Shown here in pieces: positions 34,618 through 42,491 of a stretch of DNA of 64,000 nt. A model generated the notes under the pieces. The model was not told the origin of the DNA, made no database searches, and saw only the letters and a program-made list of their open reading frames with translations. How positions within the stretch are numbered: position 1 is the stretch's first letter; each line of letters starts with the position of its first letter. Origin of the DNA: Haloferax mucosum ATCC BAA-1512 (GTDB taxonomy: Archaea > Halobacteriota > Halobacteria > Halobacteriales > Haloferacaceae); assembly GCF_000337815.1 (NCBI RefSeq), contig NZ_AOLN01000018.1:558001-622000 (forward strand), in the 5' to 3' direction. Made by a program: the position numbers and the translations under genes.

Positions 34618-34661
34618 CTACCGAACTACACTGGTTAGTGGGACCTACCGAACTACACCGG
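34618..34661. repeat. 17-bp direct repeat at the 3' end of the Nudix gene
   Basis: CTACCGAACTACACTGG (34618-34634) and CTACCGAACTACACCGG (34645-34661) differ at one base and lie 27 bp apart. The second copy includes the stop codon of the Nudix gene, so the unit duplicates the gene's end and its immediate downstream sequence. Confidence 0.6.
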
Positions 34662-35249
34662 ATAGTCGGCGTCGGGGTCAACCACGCGGTCAACCTCCGC
34701 CGGAGCGACCCAGTCGGTGGTGAGTTCGAGGAGTTGAACCAGCATGCGCCCGGTCGCGCCCCACACGGTGTAGCCATCGACGTGGAAGAAGTGAAGGCGA
34801 ATATCGCCGTACTGCGGGTGGTCGCGGCGCTCCGACTCGTAGTTCGAGCGGTCGGTCAGGTCATCGACCGGCAGGACCGCAATCTCGGCGACCTCTCGGT
34901 GGTCGGGTTCGTACACTCGGTCGGGGACCGTTGCGACGAACGGCGTGACGGCGTACTCCGTCACGGTGAGTATATCGTCGAGACGCCCGTGGAACCCGGC
35001 CTCGTCGGGTCGAAGGCCGATTTCTTCGTTGGACTCTCGCAAGGCAGTCGCTCGCAGGTTCGCGTCACTCGGTTCGCGTCCGCCGCCGGGAAAACTCATC
35101 TGCCCGGGGTGCTCGCCGAGGTGGTCGGCCCGCTTCGTGAAGAGAATGTGCGGTCGCTCGTCGCGGTAGACGACAGGGGCGATGACGGCCGCCCGGCGTC
35201 CCGCATCGACGGTCACCGGTTCGTATCGGGAGACGCCCGCGAGGTCCAT
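34653..35249 (-). CDS. Nudix hydrolase of the CoA-diphosphatase type
   Basis: A 198-residue Nudix protein. The Nudix helix reads ALRESNEEIGL. It is preceded by ILFTKRADHLGEHPGQMSFP and a glycine loop, the signature of the CoA pyrophosphatase (NudL/UPF0035) group that cleaves CoA to phosphopantetheine and ADP. The position normally Glu in the general Nudix box is Ala, as in that subgroup, where an upstream Asp is conserved. Start is ATG at 35249 (MDLAGVSRYEP). It is followed downstream by a 17-bp repeat and lies 29 bp from the next minus-strand gene. Confidence 0.85.
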   Translation of the reverse strand: MDLAGVSRYEPVTVDAGRRAAVIAPVVYRDERPHILFTKRADHLGEHPGQMSFPGGGREPSDANLRATALRESNEEIGLRPDEAGFHGRLDDILTVTEYAVTPFVATVPDRVYEPDHREVAEIAVLPVDDLTDRSNYESERRDHPQYGDIRLHFFHVDGYTVWGATGRMLVQLLELTTDWVAPAEVDRVVDPDADYPV

Positions 35250-35278
35250 CTTCACGGTTCCTAAAGAGATGATTCGAC

Positions 35279-35815
35279 TTAGGCCTGCCCCTCTTCGTCC
35301 AACGCCGCGTCGAGCCGCTGTCGAACCGACTCGACGTCGGTGTCGGCCCACGCTTCGAGGTCGTAGGTGACATCGAGCAGTCGAGCGATTTCGTCTACGT
35401 CGCCCGACTGTACCGCTCTCGCGGCCGCCGCTCGGAGGCGCGATTCGACCTGCGAGGCGAGTTCGTCCCGTGGAACGTCGCGCGTCGGGTAGTCGAGAAT
35501 ATGCGGCAGGTCTTCCGCTTTCGGCGGGAGCGTCGGGAACGCAACCGGGCCGACCGTCAAGAGTTCGGCCGGCACGTCGGACTCTGCGGCCGCCGCAGGT
35601 CCGTCGGCCGCATCCGCTTCCGCCTCGGCCACCTCGTAGGAAACAAGATAGTACGCGTCTATCGCATCCGAAATCGCGCCCGAGAGCGCACCCGTATCCG
35701 TCTCGCGGCCCTGTTTGAACGCCAGTTCGTCCAGCGCGGTTTCGAGTTCCTCGCGGGTGAGCGCTCCGAAGAGGTCAACCACGCCCGCGAGGTCGTCGTA
35801 GGTCGCTTCGGTCAT
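35279..35815 (-). CDS. DUF7109-like haloarchaeal protein
   Basis: A 178-residue acidic soluble protein, mostly helical (YDDLAGVVDLFGALTREELETALDEL at 5-30 and a C-terminal ARLLDVTYDLEAWADTD). A flexible Ala/Asp-rich segment lies near the middle. I associate it with a haloarchaea-only family (DUF7109). Its ATG overlaps the stop codon of the GT81-like glycosyltransferase by 4 bp, so the two are translated together. A regulatory or accessory role to that enzyme is possible but not shown. Confidence 0.7.
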   Translation of the reverse strand: MTEATYDDLAGVVDLFGALTREELETALDELAFKQGRETDTGALSGAISDAIDAYYLVSYEVAEAEADAADGPAAAAESDVPAELLTVGPVAFPTLPPKAEDLPHILDYPTRDVPRDELASQVESRLRAAAARAVQSGDVDEIARLLDVTYDLEAWADTDVESVRQRLDAALDEEGQA

Positions 35816-36918
35816 CTCGTGGTCCCCTCCCGTACCGCTTCGAGGTCGGCACGGGCGGCCGCCAGTACGTCCGTGGGCGACAGCGGCGCGTCTTCCCACG
35901 CCGGGAGTCGCGTGTCTTCGTCGGGCTTCAAGATGGCCTTCGCGTACGTCTCGACCTGTTCGCGCTCGTCGTCGCGGTCGTAGTCGAAGTCGTTGAACGC
36001 CGCATCGGCGGCGTACTGTTCGACGAGACGAGCGCCCGCATCGCGGTAGCGGTCGGCGAGCGTCTCGAACTCGACGTTTCCGCCGTTCTCGACGACGGTC
36101 CTGAGGAGCGTCCGCCCGACTGATTCGCTCATATCCGAGAGTCCGGTCGGACCGCTTACGGACCGGTGGTCGTGTTCGTACTCGCCGAGGTCAACCTGCG
36201 CGCTCCGTTCGAATCCGGCGTGTTCGAACGCGTTGCCGAGCGTCCCCACTTCGAGCCCCCACGTTCGCGGCGCTCGAATCTTCAGCGCGAGGTCGGCGGT
36301 CATTGCGAACTCGCCGGCGAGGGCGTACCGGAACGAGTCGAGGTAGCTGACGATGGGGGCGCCGGTCTCGTCTCCGAGCGCGCGAACGAGCGGAGTGTAG
36401 AAGAGACGAAACAGTCGGCCGTAGAGTTTTCTGTCCTCGACGCGGGCGTAGTACCCCTTCGAGAAGTCGTGACCGCGGGCGAGCGGAAAGAGCAGTCTCG
36501 GAACGTACCGTTCGTCGTACGTCTTGGTGTCGGCGTCGTGGACGACGACGTAGTCCTCGCGGGCGGCACAGCCGAGTGCGAGCCACACGTCGCGGCCCTT
36601 CCCGCGCTCGCCGTTGATACCGTGTTCGTCGAGCAGTTCGGCAACCCGCGGACCGTTGCACCACAGCACGTCGAGCGGCAGGTCGAACTCGTCTAACCAG
36701 TCCGCGAAGGGACCGACCCGGTCGGCGGGCGCTCTGAGTGGGACGACGACCCGTGCTGGCGAAATCGACTCAAGCGTCGAGAGAACGCGGTCGGCGGCGA
36801 GACCGGCGTACTCTCGCTCGGTCATCGGGACGACCACGGCGGCGCGGTCGGTCGGTGCGTTCGGGACCGCGCCCGAGAGGTCGTGGAGCGTCGTGACCCG
36901 CTCTTGTACGTACTCCAT
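35812..36918 (-). CDS. glucosyl-3-phosphoglycerate synthase-like glycosyltransferase (GT81-type)
   Basis: A 368-residue GT-A enzyme. The metal-binding DxD lies in VVVHDADTKTYDERYVPRLL, followed by GHDFSKGYYARV and LFRLFYTPLVRALGDE. These resemble glucosyl- and mannosyl-3-phosphoglycerate synthases, which make the precursor of the compatible solutes glucosyl- or mannosylglycerate. The C-terminal GLEVGTLGNAFEHAGF is also family-like. A matching phosphatase gene is not next to it, and haloarchaea mainly balance osmotically with KCl, so its product may be different. It is coupled to the DUF7109-like gene. Confidence 0.78.
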   Translation of the reverse strand: MEYVQERVTTLHDLSGAVPNAPTDRAAVVVPMTEREYAGLAADRVLSTLESISPARVVVPLRAPADRVGPFADWLDEFDLPLDVLWCNGPRVAELLDEHGINGERGKGRDVWLALGCAAREDYVVVHDADTKTYDERYVPRLLFPLARGHDFSKGYYARVEDRKLYGRLFRLFYTPLVRALGDETGAPIVSYLDSFRYALAGEFAMTADLALKIRAPRTWGLEVGTLGNAFEHAGFERSAQVDLGEYEHDHRSVSGPTGLSDMSESVGRTLLRTVVENGGNVEFETLADRYRDAGARLVEQYAADAAFNDFDYDRDDEREQVETYAKAILKPDEDTRLPAWEDAPLSPTDVLAAARADLEAVREGTTR

Positions 36919-37015
36919 CGTGTCGGTGGTAGGACCGGGTGAGCAAAAGTGCGGCGAGAGTCGAGGGACCTGCCGGAGTCCCGTCGGCGGGAAAGAGAGA
37001 CGCCCGCGGCGGCGG

Positions 37016-38212
37016 TCAGTTCGGAATCCGCCCGGCCCGCTGGAGGAACACGAGCCCGGTAACGACGACCGCGAGACCGAGCGCGAAGCCGACGAACACG
37101 TCGTCGAACGAGTAGCCGACGTCGGTTAGGAAGCCGACCGCGCCCGACCCGCTCGCCTGAAAGACCATCATCCCGAACGAGTAGACCGAGTAGGCGCTCC
37201 CGCGACTCTCGTCTGGAAGCGTGTCGAGCAGGTAGGCGTCAAGCGCCGGAAAGAGGCTGTGGATGACGTAGCCGACGACGGCCGTGACAGTGACGAGCGG
37301 AAGGAGACCCGTCGTCTGCGTGAGGGCGACCACGGAGACGACGAAGGCGACGAGGACGCCGAGGATGTACGGCACTCGCGGGAGTCTATCGGCGAGACGG
37401 CCAGAGAGGAAGAAGGCTGGGACACCGGCACCGAAGACGACGGTGAGCATGTTTCGAGCCGTCGCCGCCGGGAGTCCCTTCGTCTCCATATAGAGTTCGT
37501 AGAAGTTGAACAGCCCTTGCCAGACGAACCCGGTAAACCCGAGGATGACGACGCCGGTAAGGATGACGCGCCACTCCTTGCGGACCGCGCCGAGGAGGTC
37601 GCGGTCGGCGGCACCGGCGTCCGGGAGGTCAGCAGTGCGAGCCGTGATGTAGAGCGCGAGCGTCGCAACTGCGGCCGCGACGCCGACACAAACGAAGACG
37701 AGTTGCCACGACGCCGAAACGAACCCGACACGGGCCGTCACGTCGGGACCGACCGCGAGGACGACCGTGACGAAGGGGGCGACGCCGACCGCCGCGAGTT
37801 GGCTCGCGGTACCGTGGATGCCCATGGCGCGGCCGACGCGCTCGGGGTAGAGTTCGCTCACGAGCGGGTTCGCGGCGACGAAGTACGCGCCCGAAGCGAG
37901 ACCCATCGAGGCGGCACCGACCATCAGCATCTCGATTGTCGTCGCGCTGGCGGTCACCGCGGAGGCGACGACGAGCACCAGACCGGTTCCGAGAACGACT
38001 CGATGGCGCGGCACGCGAGTGAGAAGCCACCCCGTCGGGACGCGGAGACTGGCGCTTCCGAGCCACACGAGCGTCGCAACGATGCCGACGGTGGCTCGGT
38101 TCACGTCGAAAAACAGAATGAACTCTCCGAGAAGGGGCGCGAACACGACCCGCGCCAGATTGACGAGTAACACCATCCCGCAGAGGGACCCAAAGAGGCG
38201 ACCGCGTGACAC
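37016..38212 (-). CDS. MFS transporter
   Basis: A 398-residue permease with about twelve hydrophobic helices. The inter-helix motif is weakly visible as LRVPTGWLLTRVPRHRVV near residues 57-74 and SGRLADRLPRVPYILG near 270-285. The N-terminus (FGSLCGMVLLVNLARVVFAP) and the ALDAYLLDTLPDESRGSAYS segment suit the family. The substrate cannot be inferred. It is transcribed away from a small zinc-finger gene, with about 100 bp of shared promoter region. Confidence 0.85.
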   Translation of the reverse strand: MSRGRLFGSLCGMVLLVNLARVVFAPLLGEFILFFDVNRATVGIVATLVWLGSASLRVPTGWLLTRVPRHRVVLGTGLVLVVASAVTASATTIEMLMVGAASMGLASGAYFVAANPLVSELYPERVGRAMGIHGTASQLAAVGVAPFVTVVLAVGPDVTARVGFVSASWQLVFVCVGVAAAVATLALYITARTADLPDAGAADRDLLGAVRKEWRVILTGVVILGFTGFVWQGLFNFYELYMETKGLPAATARNMLTVVFGAGVPAFFLSGRLADRLPRVPYILGVLVAFVVSVVALTQTTGLLPLVTVTAVVGYVIHSLFPALDAYLLDTLPDESRGSAYSVYSFGMMVFQASGSGAVGFLTDVGYSFDDVFVGFALGLAVVVTGLVFLQRAGRIPN

Positions 38213-38311
38213 GCACAGAAGCGCGTACCGTGGGGTGACAACCCTTTCGAACCGGGAGGCGGTTGCCGCATCGGCGGCGGGTTTTTATGTTCGTTACACA
38301 AACGGTGGTTT

Positions 38312-38482
38312 ATGAAGACAACGCGGAAGGGACTTCGTGACGGGGAGTTGGAGAAAGATACGTACGAACGCCTGACGTGTTCGGAATGCGGGAAATCACT
38401 GAAAAAGAAAAACGACCCAGACGAGGTGTTCTCCGTCCGAACCTGTCCGAAGTGCGGACGCGAGTGGAAAGAGCTTCGATAG
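38312..38482 (+). CDS. small zinc-finger protein (HVO_0758-like)
   Basis: A 56-residue basic protein starting MKTTRKGLRDGELEKDTYER. It has two zinc knuckles, CSECGKSL (23-30) and CPKCGREW (45-52). Size, charge and spacing fit the HVO_0758-family zinc finger protein known from Haloferax. A TATA-like GTTTTTATG (38281-38289) 27 bp upstream predicts a leaderless mRNA. Such single-finger proteins may bind nucleic acid or partner proteins. The gene is convergent with the aldo/keto reductase gene, 15 bp away. Confidence 0.82.
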   Translation: MKTTRKGLRDGELEKDTYERLTCSECGKSLKKKNDPDEVFSVRTCPKCGREWKELR

Positions 38483-38497
38483 TCGAATCGACGGCGC

Positions 38498-39589
38498 TCA
38501 CTCGAAAACGGAGTCGAATACCCGCGCCCCAAGCGGGTCGAACGTCCCGGCAGCGATGTTCTCCGCGACGTGTTCTGGCGACGACGCACCGACGAGCGCC
38601 GCGGTTACGCCGGGAGCGCTCCGCGAGAAGTTGAGTGCGCGCTGTGCCGGCGTGTCGCCGGTGAGCGCCGAATCGACCGCTTCCGGAATCCCCTCCGCGA
38701 GGTCGCCCTGTGCGATGCTCGCGCTCGTAAACACGTGTAGGTCGTGTTCGTGGGCGAACCAGAGCGCGCTCGTCGCGTCGCCCCCCTCGGTTTCGTGCGC
38801 ATCGACGGTGAACGCGTCCGCCATCACGACGTTGAACGGGAGTTGGACGGCTTCGAGTCCGGATTCGTCGTTGCCGACGGTGTCGGCCGCGCGCGCCGCC
38901 CGGCGGACGACTTCGGGAAGCGAGAGATACGCGTCGTGGTCGGGAGCGACGCGAAACGCCTCCCACGTGGCGACGCCGTATCGTCCGATATCGTCGGCCG
39001 CGACCCGTCGTTCGAGCACTTCGAATGCGGCTTCGATACGGTCGTAGACCGTCTCGCGGTCGGCGACGGCCAACTGGGTTTCGGGGTTGTGGAGGTAGTA
39101 ACAGTCGATGTGGTCCAACCCGGTCAAATCGAGCGAGCGGTCCACCATCTCGTCGATGAAGTTCGGGGCGATAGTGTGACTGCCGTGGGCGAGTTCGTCC
39201 GGTTCGGCGAGTCCCGCGTCGAGAACGGTCTCTCGAATGTACTGTCCGGGGTTGTCCGGGCGGGTTCGGTCGAAGGGAACGAATCCGGCTTTCGAGGCGA
39301 CGGCGACAGCGTCACGGTCGGTGTCGGCCTCGCGGACCGCCTCGCCGACGACGCGCTCGGACCGGCCGTGGCGGTAGTTCGAGGCGGTGTCGATGAGGTT
39401 GATTCCGTTTTCGAGCGCGAGTACGAGCGACTCGCGGTAGCGGTCGTCAACGTCGTCTGTCGGCTCGCCGAGATACGTTCCGATGCCGATACTCGAAACG
39501 ACGCCGGGTCCGAAGCGTCGAAAGAACGTGCGGCCGAAACTGTCGCCGAACCGGTCGCGGTAGGCCCACGTGCCCCGTCCTGTAGCCAT
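38498..39589 (-). CDS. aldo/keto reductase
   Basis: A 363-residue TIM-barrel NADPH-dependent oxidoreductase. The family signature NLIDTASNYRHGRSERVVGEA gives catalytic Asp and Tyr, with Lys in AVASKAGFVPF and His/Asn in IDCYYLHNPETQL. The C-terminal cofactor loop GVTAALVGASSPEHVAEN is present. The polypeptide is longer than the usual 310-330 residues because of an N-terminal segment (RFGDSFGRTFFRRFGPGV) and an insert near residue 170. The substrate is unknown. Confidence 0.9.
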   Translation of the reverse strand: MATGRGTWAYRDRFGDSFGRTFFRRFGPGVVSSIGIGTYLGEPTDDVDDRYRESLVLALENGINLIDTASNYRHGRSERVVGEAVREADTDRDAVAVASKAGFVPFDRTRPDNPGQYIRETVLDAGLAEPDELAHGSHTIAPNFIDEMVDRSLDLTGLDHIDCYYLHNPETQLAVADRETVYDRIEAAFEVLERRVAADDIGRYGVATWEAFRVAPDHDAYLSLPEVVRRAARAADTVGNDESGLEAVQLPFNVVMADAFTVDAHETEGGDATSALWFAHEHDLHVFTSASIAQGDLAEGIPEAVDSALTGDTPAQRALNFSRSAPGVTAALVGASSPEHVAENIAAGTFDPLGARVFDSVFE

Positions 39590-39722
39590 GGGCGGCCCTA
39601 CGACTGCCGGCTGTTAAGGCTCACCGGTCGATGCCGAAGAAAAACGGTGTCGGCAAACGAGACAGTCCACCAAAGCGCCGCAGGTATCGTTGAACAGTAC
39701 CGCAGGTATTGCCGGATAGCCC

Positions 39723-40907
39723 TCAAATATCCCCGGACAGCGCTTCGAACACGCGTTCGGTGAGTTCGTCGCGGGCGACGGTGTCCCCGTTGCCGCCGTC
39801 GGTGACGGCGTCGGGGCGGATGATTTGGCCGCCGCCCATGCGGGCGTGGCCGCCGGCGCTCGACCCGCGGTAGTTCTCCAAGGCGGCTTCGAGCGTCCGA
39901 CCCATGTGGACCCGGTCGTCGCGGGAGCGACCCGAGAGATAGACGTTGCCCTCGCGTTCGCCGCAGACGACCGCCGCGGTGACACCTTCGAGTTGGATGA
40001 GTTCGTCGGCGGCCTGTGGAATCGCATCGACGTTCGAGAGCGTGCCGATGTCGGCGACGGCGAACGGGCCGCGAACGTCGCGGCCGGCAATCGCGCGAGC
40101 CTTCGCTTCGAGCACTTCACGGGAGACTTCCGGGTTGGCGATGCGGTCGAGATGGTCTTCGTTGACGCCGGGGAACAGGTAGCCTGCGGCGTCGAAGTCG
40201 GCCGACGAACATCCGGCGGTCAGGTGTTTGGTGTCGGTGAGAATGCCGTAGACGAGTCCCGTTGCGACCTGCGACGGAACGGTGTACGTCGAGTTGACTT
40301 CGCTCGCGTGCATGTCCGGTGGCACCGGCTTCGCGCCCACGTCGCGGAAGTACTCGGCAATAATGCTCGAACACGCGCCGTAGTCGGTTCGAACGTCGGT
40401 GAACGCTTCGCCAGTGCCGTCGCCGGGGTGGTGGTCTACGACCGCGTAGGGGAGGACGCCCTCCGCGCCAGCGAACCCCCGCGGCGTGTTGTGGTCTACG
40501 AGGACGACCGCCTCGGCGGCGAGGTCGCTCACGTGGTCGATTGGGTCTAAGTCGAGGTCGAGAACAGTTCGGAACGCGCGGTTTTCTTGATGTCGTATTT
40601 GGCCTGCAAATTGAATCGTCGGTGTTGTGCCCACCTGTTCGGCGAGACAGGCGACCCCGATTGCCGCGGCCATCGCATCGGGGTCCGGGTTCGGATGCAT
40701 GAGGACTGCGACTTCCTCGACATCTTCGAGTGCCTCGGCGAATCGCTCGCCAAGCGTCCGTTTGAACCGGACGGCGGCGTAGAGCGCGAGCACGACGACG
40801 ACGAGACCGACGACGACGGCCGCCGCAATCTGCGGGTGCGAGCTGACGAACGAGCTGATCGACTCGACCGTCGCACCCGAATCGAACTGTCCCACCGCGT
40901 CAGACAT
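39723..40907 (-). CDS. membrane-anchored DHH-family phosphoesterase
   Basis: A 394-residue protein with one N-terminal transmembrane helix (IAAAVVVGLVVVVLALYAAV, 31-50). A DHH domain follows (HPNPDPDAMAAAIG, VLVDHNT, AVVDHHPGD), then a DHHA1 domain ending in SAGGHARMGGGQI. DHH/DHHA1 proteins are manganese-dependent phosphoesterases that act on nanoRNA, cyclic dinucleotides or single-stranded DNA. The helix suggests a membrane-facing role like that of cyclic-dinucleotide phosphodiesterases. A possible structured RNA lies in its upstream region. Confidence 0.88.
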   Translation of the reverse strand: MSDAVGQFDSGATVESISSFVSSHPQIAAAVVVGLVVVVLALYAAVRFKRTLGERFAEALEDVEEVAVLMHPNPDPDAMAAAIGVACLAEQVGTTPTIQFAGQIRHQENRAFRTVLDLDLDPIDHVSDLAAEAVVLVDHNTPRGFAGAEGVLPYAVVDHHPGDGTGEAFTDVRTDYGACSSIIAEYFRDVGAKPVPPDMHASEVNSTYTVPSQVATGLVYGILTDTKHLTAGCSSADFDAAGYLFPGVNEDHLDRIANPEVSREVLEAKARAIAGRDVRGPFAVADIGTLSNVDAIPQAADELIQLEGVTAAVVCGEREGNVYLSGRSRDDRVHMGRTLEAALENYRGSSAGGHARMGGGQIIRPDAVTDGGNGDTVARDELTERVFEALSGDI

Positions 40908-40987
40908 ACACCAAAGGACCGGTCCCTATCGTATGAATATTCCCCCTAATCGACCGTTTTCAGTTGACAGCATGCGGGTCGTGAGGC

Positions 40988-41064
40988 CCGAGTAGAACGC
41001 CCCCGCGCCAGTGCTGGCTTCCAATTCCAGCACCAATACCGACTCTGAGGCTCGTTCTACTCCG
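40988..41064. ncRNA. possible structured RNA or palindromic element
   Basis: An outer perfect 10-bp inverted repeat (GAGTAGAACG at 40990-40999, CGTTCTACTC at 41053-41062) encloses an inner 7-bp hairpin (GTGCTGG at 41011-41017, CCAGCAC at 41027-41033). It lies in the 165-bp gap between the DHH gene and the epimerase gene, with no convincing open frame. The two-stem layout suggests a folded RNA, but the orientation and any promoter are unclear. It might also be a transcription terminator for the upstream epimerase gene. Confidence 0.35.
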
Positions 41065-41072
41065 GGTTCCAA

Positions 41073-41969
41073 TTAGGCGTTAGCGGCCCGATACGCGTCG
41101 ATGGCGGCGCGGTAACCGTCGCGGTACGTCGGGTAGTAAAGCGCGTAGCCGAGGGTCCGAAGGTACTCGTTCGAACACCGCTTGCTCGTCAGGATTCGAC
41201 GCCGGGCCGCCTCCGAGAGGTCGTCCGCGGCCAGCCGATCTTCTTTCGTGTGCTTTTCGGGGCGCGGAACGCCGCACTCGTCGGCGAGCCAATCAGCGAA
41301 CTCGTGTTTCGAGACCGGTTCGTCATCGACGACGAGAACCGTGCCGTTGCGGGCACGGTCGGTTTCGAGGAGATATCTGACGGCTCCCGCGGCGTCGTCG
41401 CGGTGGACCATGTTGAGGTAGCCCTCGGTGACCGGACCCTCAAGATAGCGGCCGAGCCGATAGCGGTCGGGACCGTAGAGACCAGCGAATCGAGCGACGG
41501 TTCCCTCGATGCCGTGGGAACTCGCGTATTCCCGGGCGATTCGCTCGGCTTCGGCGAGAACGCGCGTCTTGTCGGTCGTCGGATCGAGCGGTGTCGATTC
41601 ATCGACGAAGGCTCCGTCGTGGTCGCCGTAGACGCCCGTACTCGACGTGTAGACGAGTCGTTCCGGCGGCGAGTCTCGTGCGGCGAAGTGGTCGAGAGCG
41701 GTTTGGAGTCCATCGACGTAGATTTTCCGGGCGGCGTCGGCGCCGCGGCCGCCAGAACTCGCCGCGAAGACGAGATGGTCAACGTCCGGGACCGAAGCGA
41801 GGCTGTCCGGGTCGGTTACGTCGGCGCTGACCGCTTCGGCGCCCGTCTCTGAAACGGCGACGAGACCGCTGTCGGACCGTCGGACGCCCCAAACCTCGTG
41901 GTCGTCGGCGACGAGTTGCCGGGCGAGTTCGAGACCGACGTAGCCGCACCCGAGGATGGCGACTCTCAT
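41073..41969 (-). CDS. NAD-dependent epimerase/dehydratase (extended SDR)
   Basis: A 298-residue Rossmann-fold enzyme. The cofactor motif is ILGCGYVGLELARQL at 4-18, with RLVYTSSTGVYGDHDG carrying the catalytic Ser near residue 110. The usual active-site Tyr-x3-Lys is not obvious; THE TDKTRVLAEAERIARE segment takes its place. ARFAGLYGPDR and LNMVHRDDAAGAVRYLL are typical of extended SDRs of the YeeZ-like group. Its ATG overlaps the stop of the DUF5791-like gene by 4 bp, so translation is coupled. Product unknown, probably a nucleotide-sugar or related substrate. Confidence 0.85.
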   Translation of the reverse strand: MRVAILGCGYVGLELARQLVADDHEVWGVRRSDSGLVAVSETGAEAVSADVTDPDSLASVPDVDHLVFAASSGGRGADAARKIYVDGLQTALDHFAARDSPPERLVYTSSTGVYGDHDGAFVDESTPLDPTTDKTRVLAEAERIAREYASSHGIEGTVARFAGLYGPDRYRLGRYLEGPVTEGYLNMVHRDDAAGAVRYLLETDRARNGTVLVVDDEPVSKHEFADWLADECGVPRPEKHTKEDRLAADDLSEAARRRILTSKRCSNEYLRTLGYALYYPTYRDGYRAAIDAYRAANA

Positions 41970-42385
41970 TGCTCGTTTCGGACAGCGATGACGTGATGAA
42001 TCGCGGCCAATTCGTCGAGCGTTGCCGCGCTTCGGCCCTCGATTGCTTGTTGAATCTCCTGTCCGGAGAGGTCGAGGTCAACCTCCGCGGCGAGCGTGTC
42101 CACGTCGAGGATGCCGCTCGTCATTCCCATCAGCAAGTGGTCGCGGAACTCCCACGCGATAGCGTCGGCATCCGGATTCCCGTCTTCGAGGGCGAGAACC
42201 GAGGCGGCCTGTTCGAGCGTCAGTTCCAACACGCCGTTCGAAAGAACTTCTTCGGAGACGCCAGCGGCCGCGGCCGCGGCGTCCGACCCCGCGGTATCGA
42301 CCGCGCTGTAGATTTCGTCCTCGTAGGCGGCCCGAAGCTCGTCGGGCGACACGGTACCGGGTCGCGCTACGGCGTCGTACAACAT
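41966..42385 (-). CDS. DUF5791-like haloarchaeal protein
   Basis: A 139-residue helical acidic protein, starting at the ATG at 42385 (MLYDAVARPGTVSPDEL). Conserved-looking parts are LRAAYEDEIYSAVDTAG and LEQAASVLALEDGNPDADAI. The C-terminal LSGQEIQQAIEGRSAATLDELAAIHHVI resembles a small helix bundle. I associate it with DUF5791. The longer frame to 42709 overlaps the 3' end of the secretion block and is arginine-rich. Translation is coupled to the SDR gene. No function is known. Confidence 0.72.
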   Translation of the reverse strand: MLYDAVARPGTVSPDELRAAYEDEIYSAVDTAGSDAAAAAAGVSEEVLSNGVLELTLEQAASVLALEDGNPDADAIAWEFRDHLLMGMTSGILDVDTLAAEVDLDLSGQEIQQAIEGRSAATLDELAAIHHVIAVRNEQ

Positions 42386-42491
42386 ACACCCGGGGTTGGG
42401 CGTCGAGGCGGCAAAACGATTGTCACTCGGCGCGAAACCCGCCGTCCACCGCGAGTCGCGCCGACCCGATACCCCCGACGCGACGTGGCGC

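Noticed and set aside
40981-41072. Possible tRNA in the gap with the two-stem element
   Set aside because: GGTTCCAATT resembles a T-arm only superficially, and no cloverleaf could be drawn.
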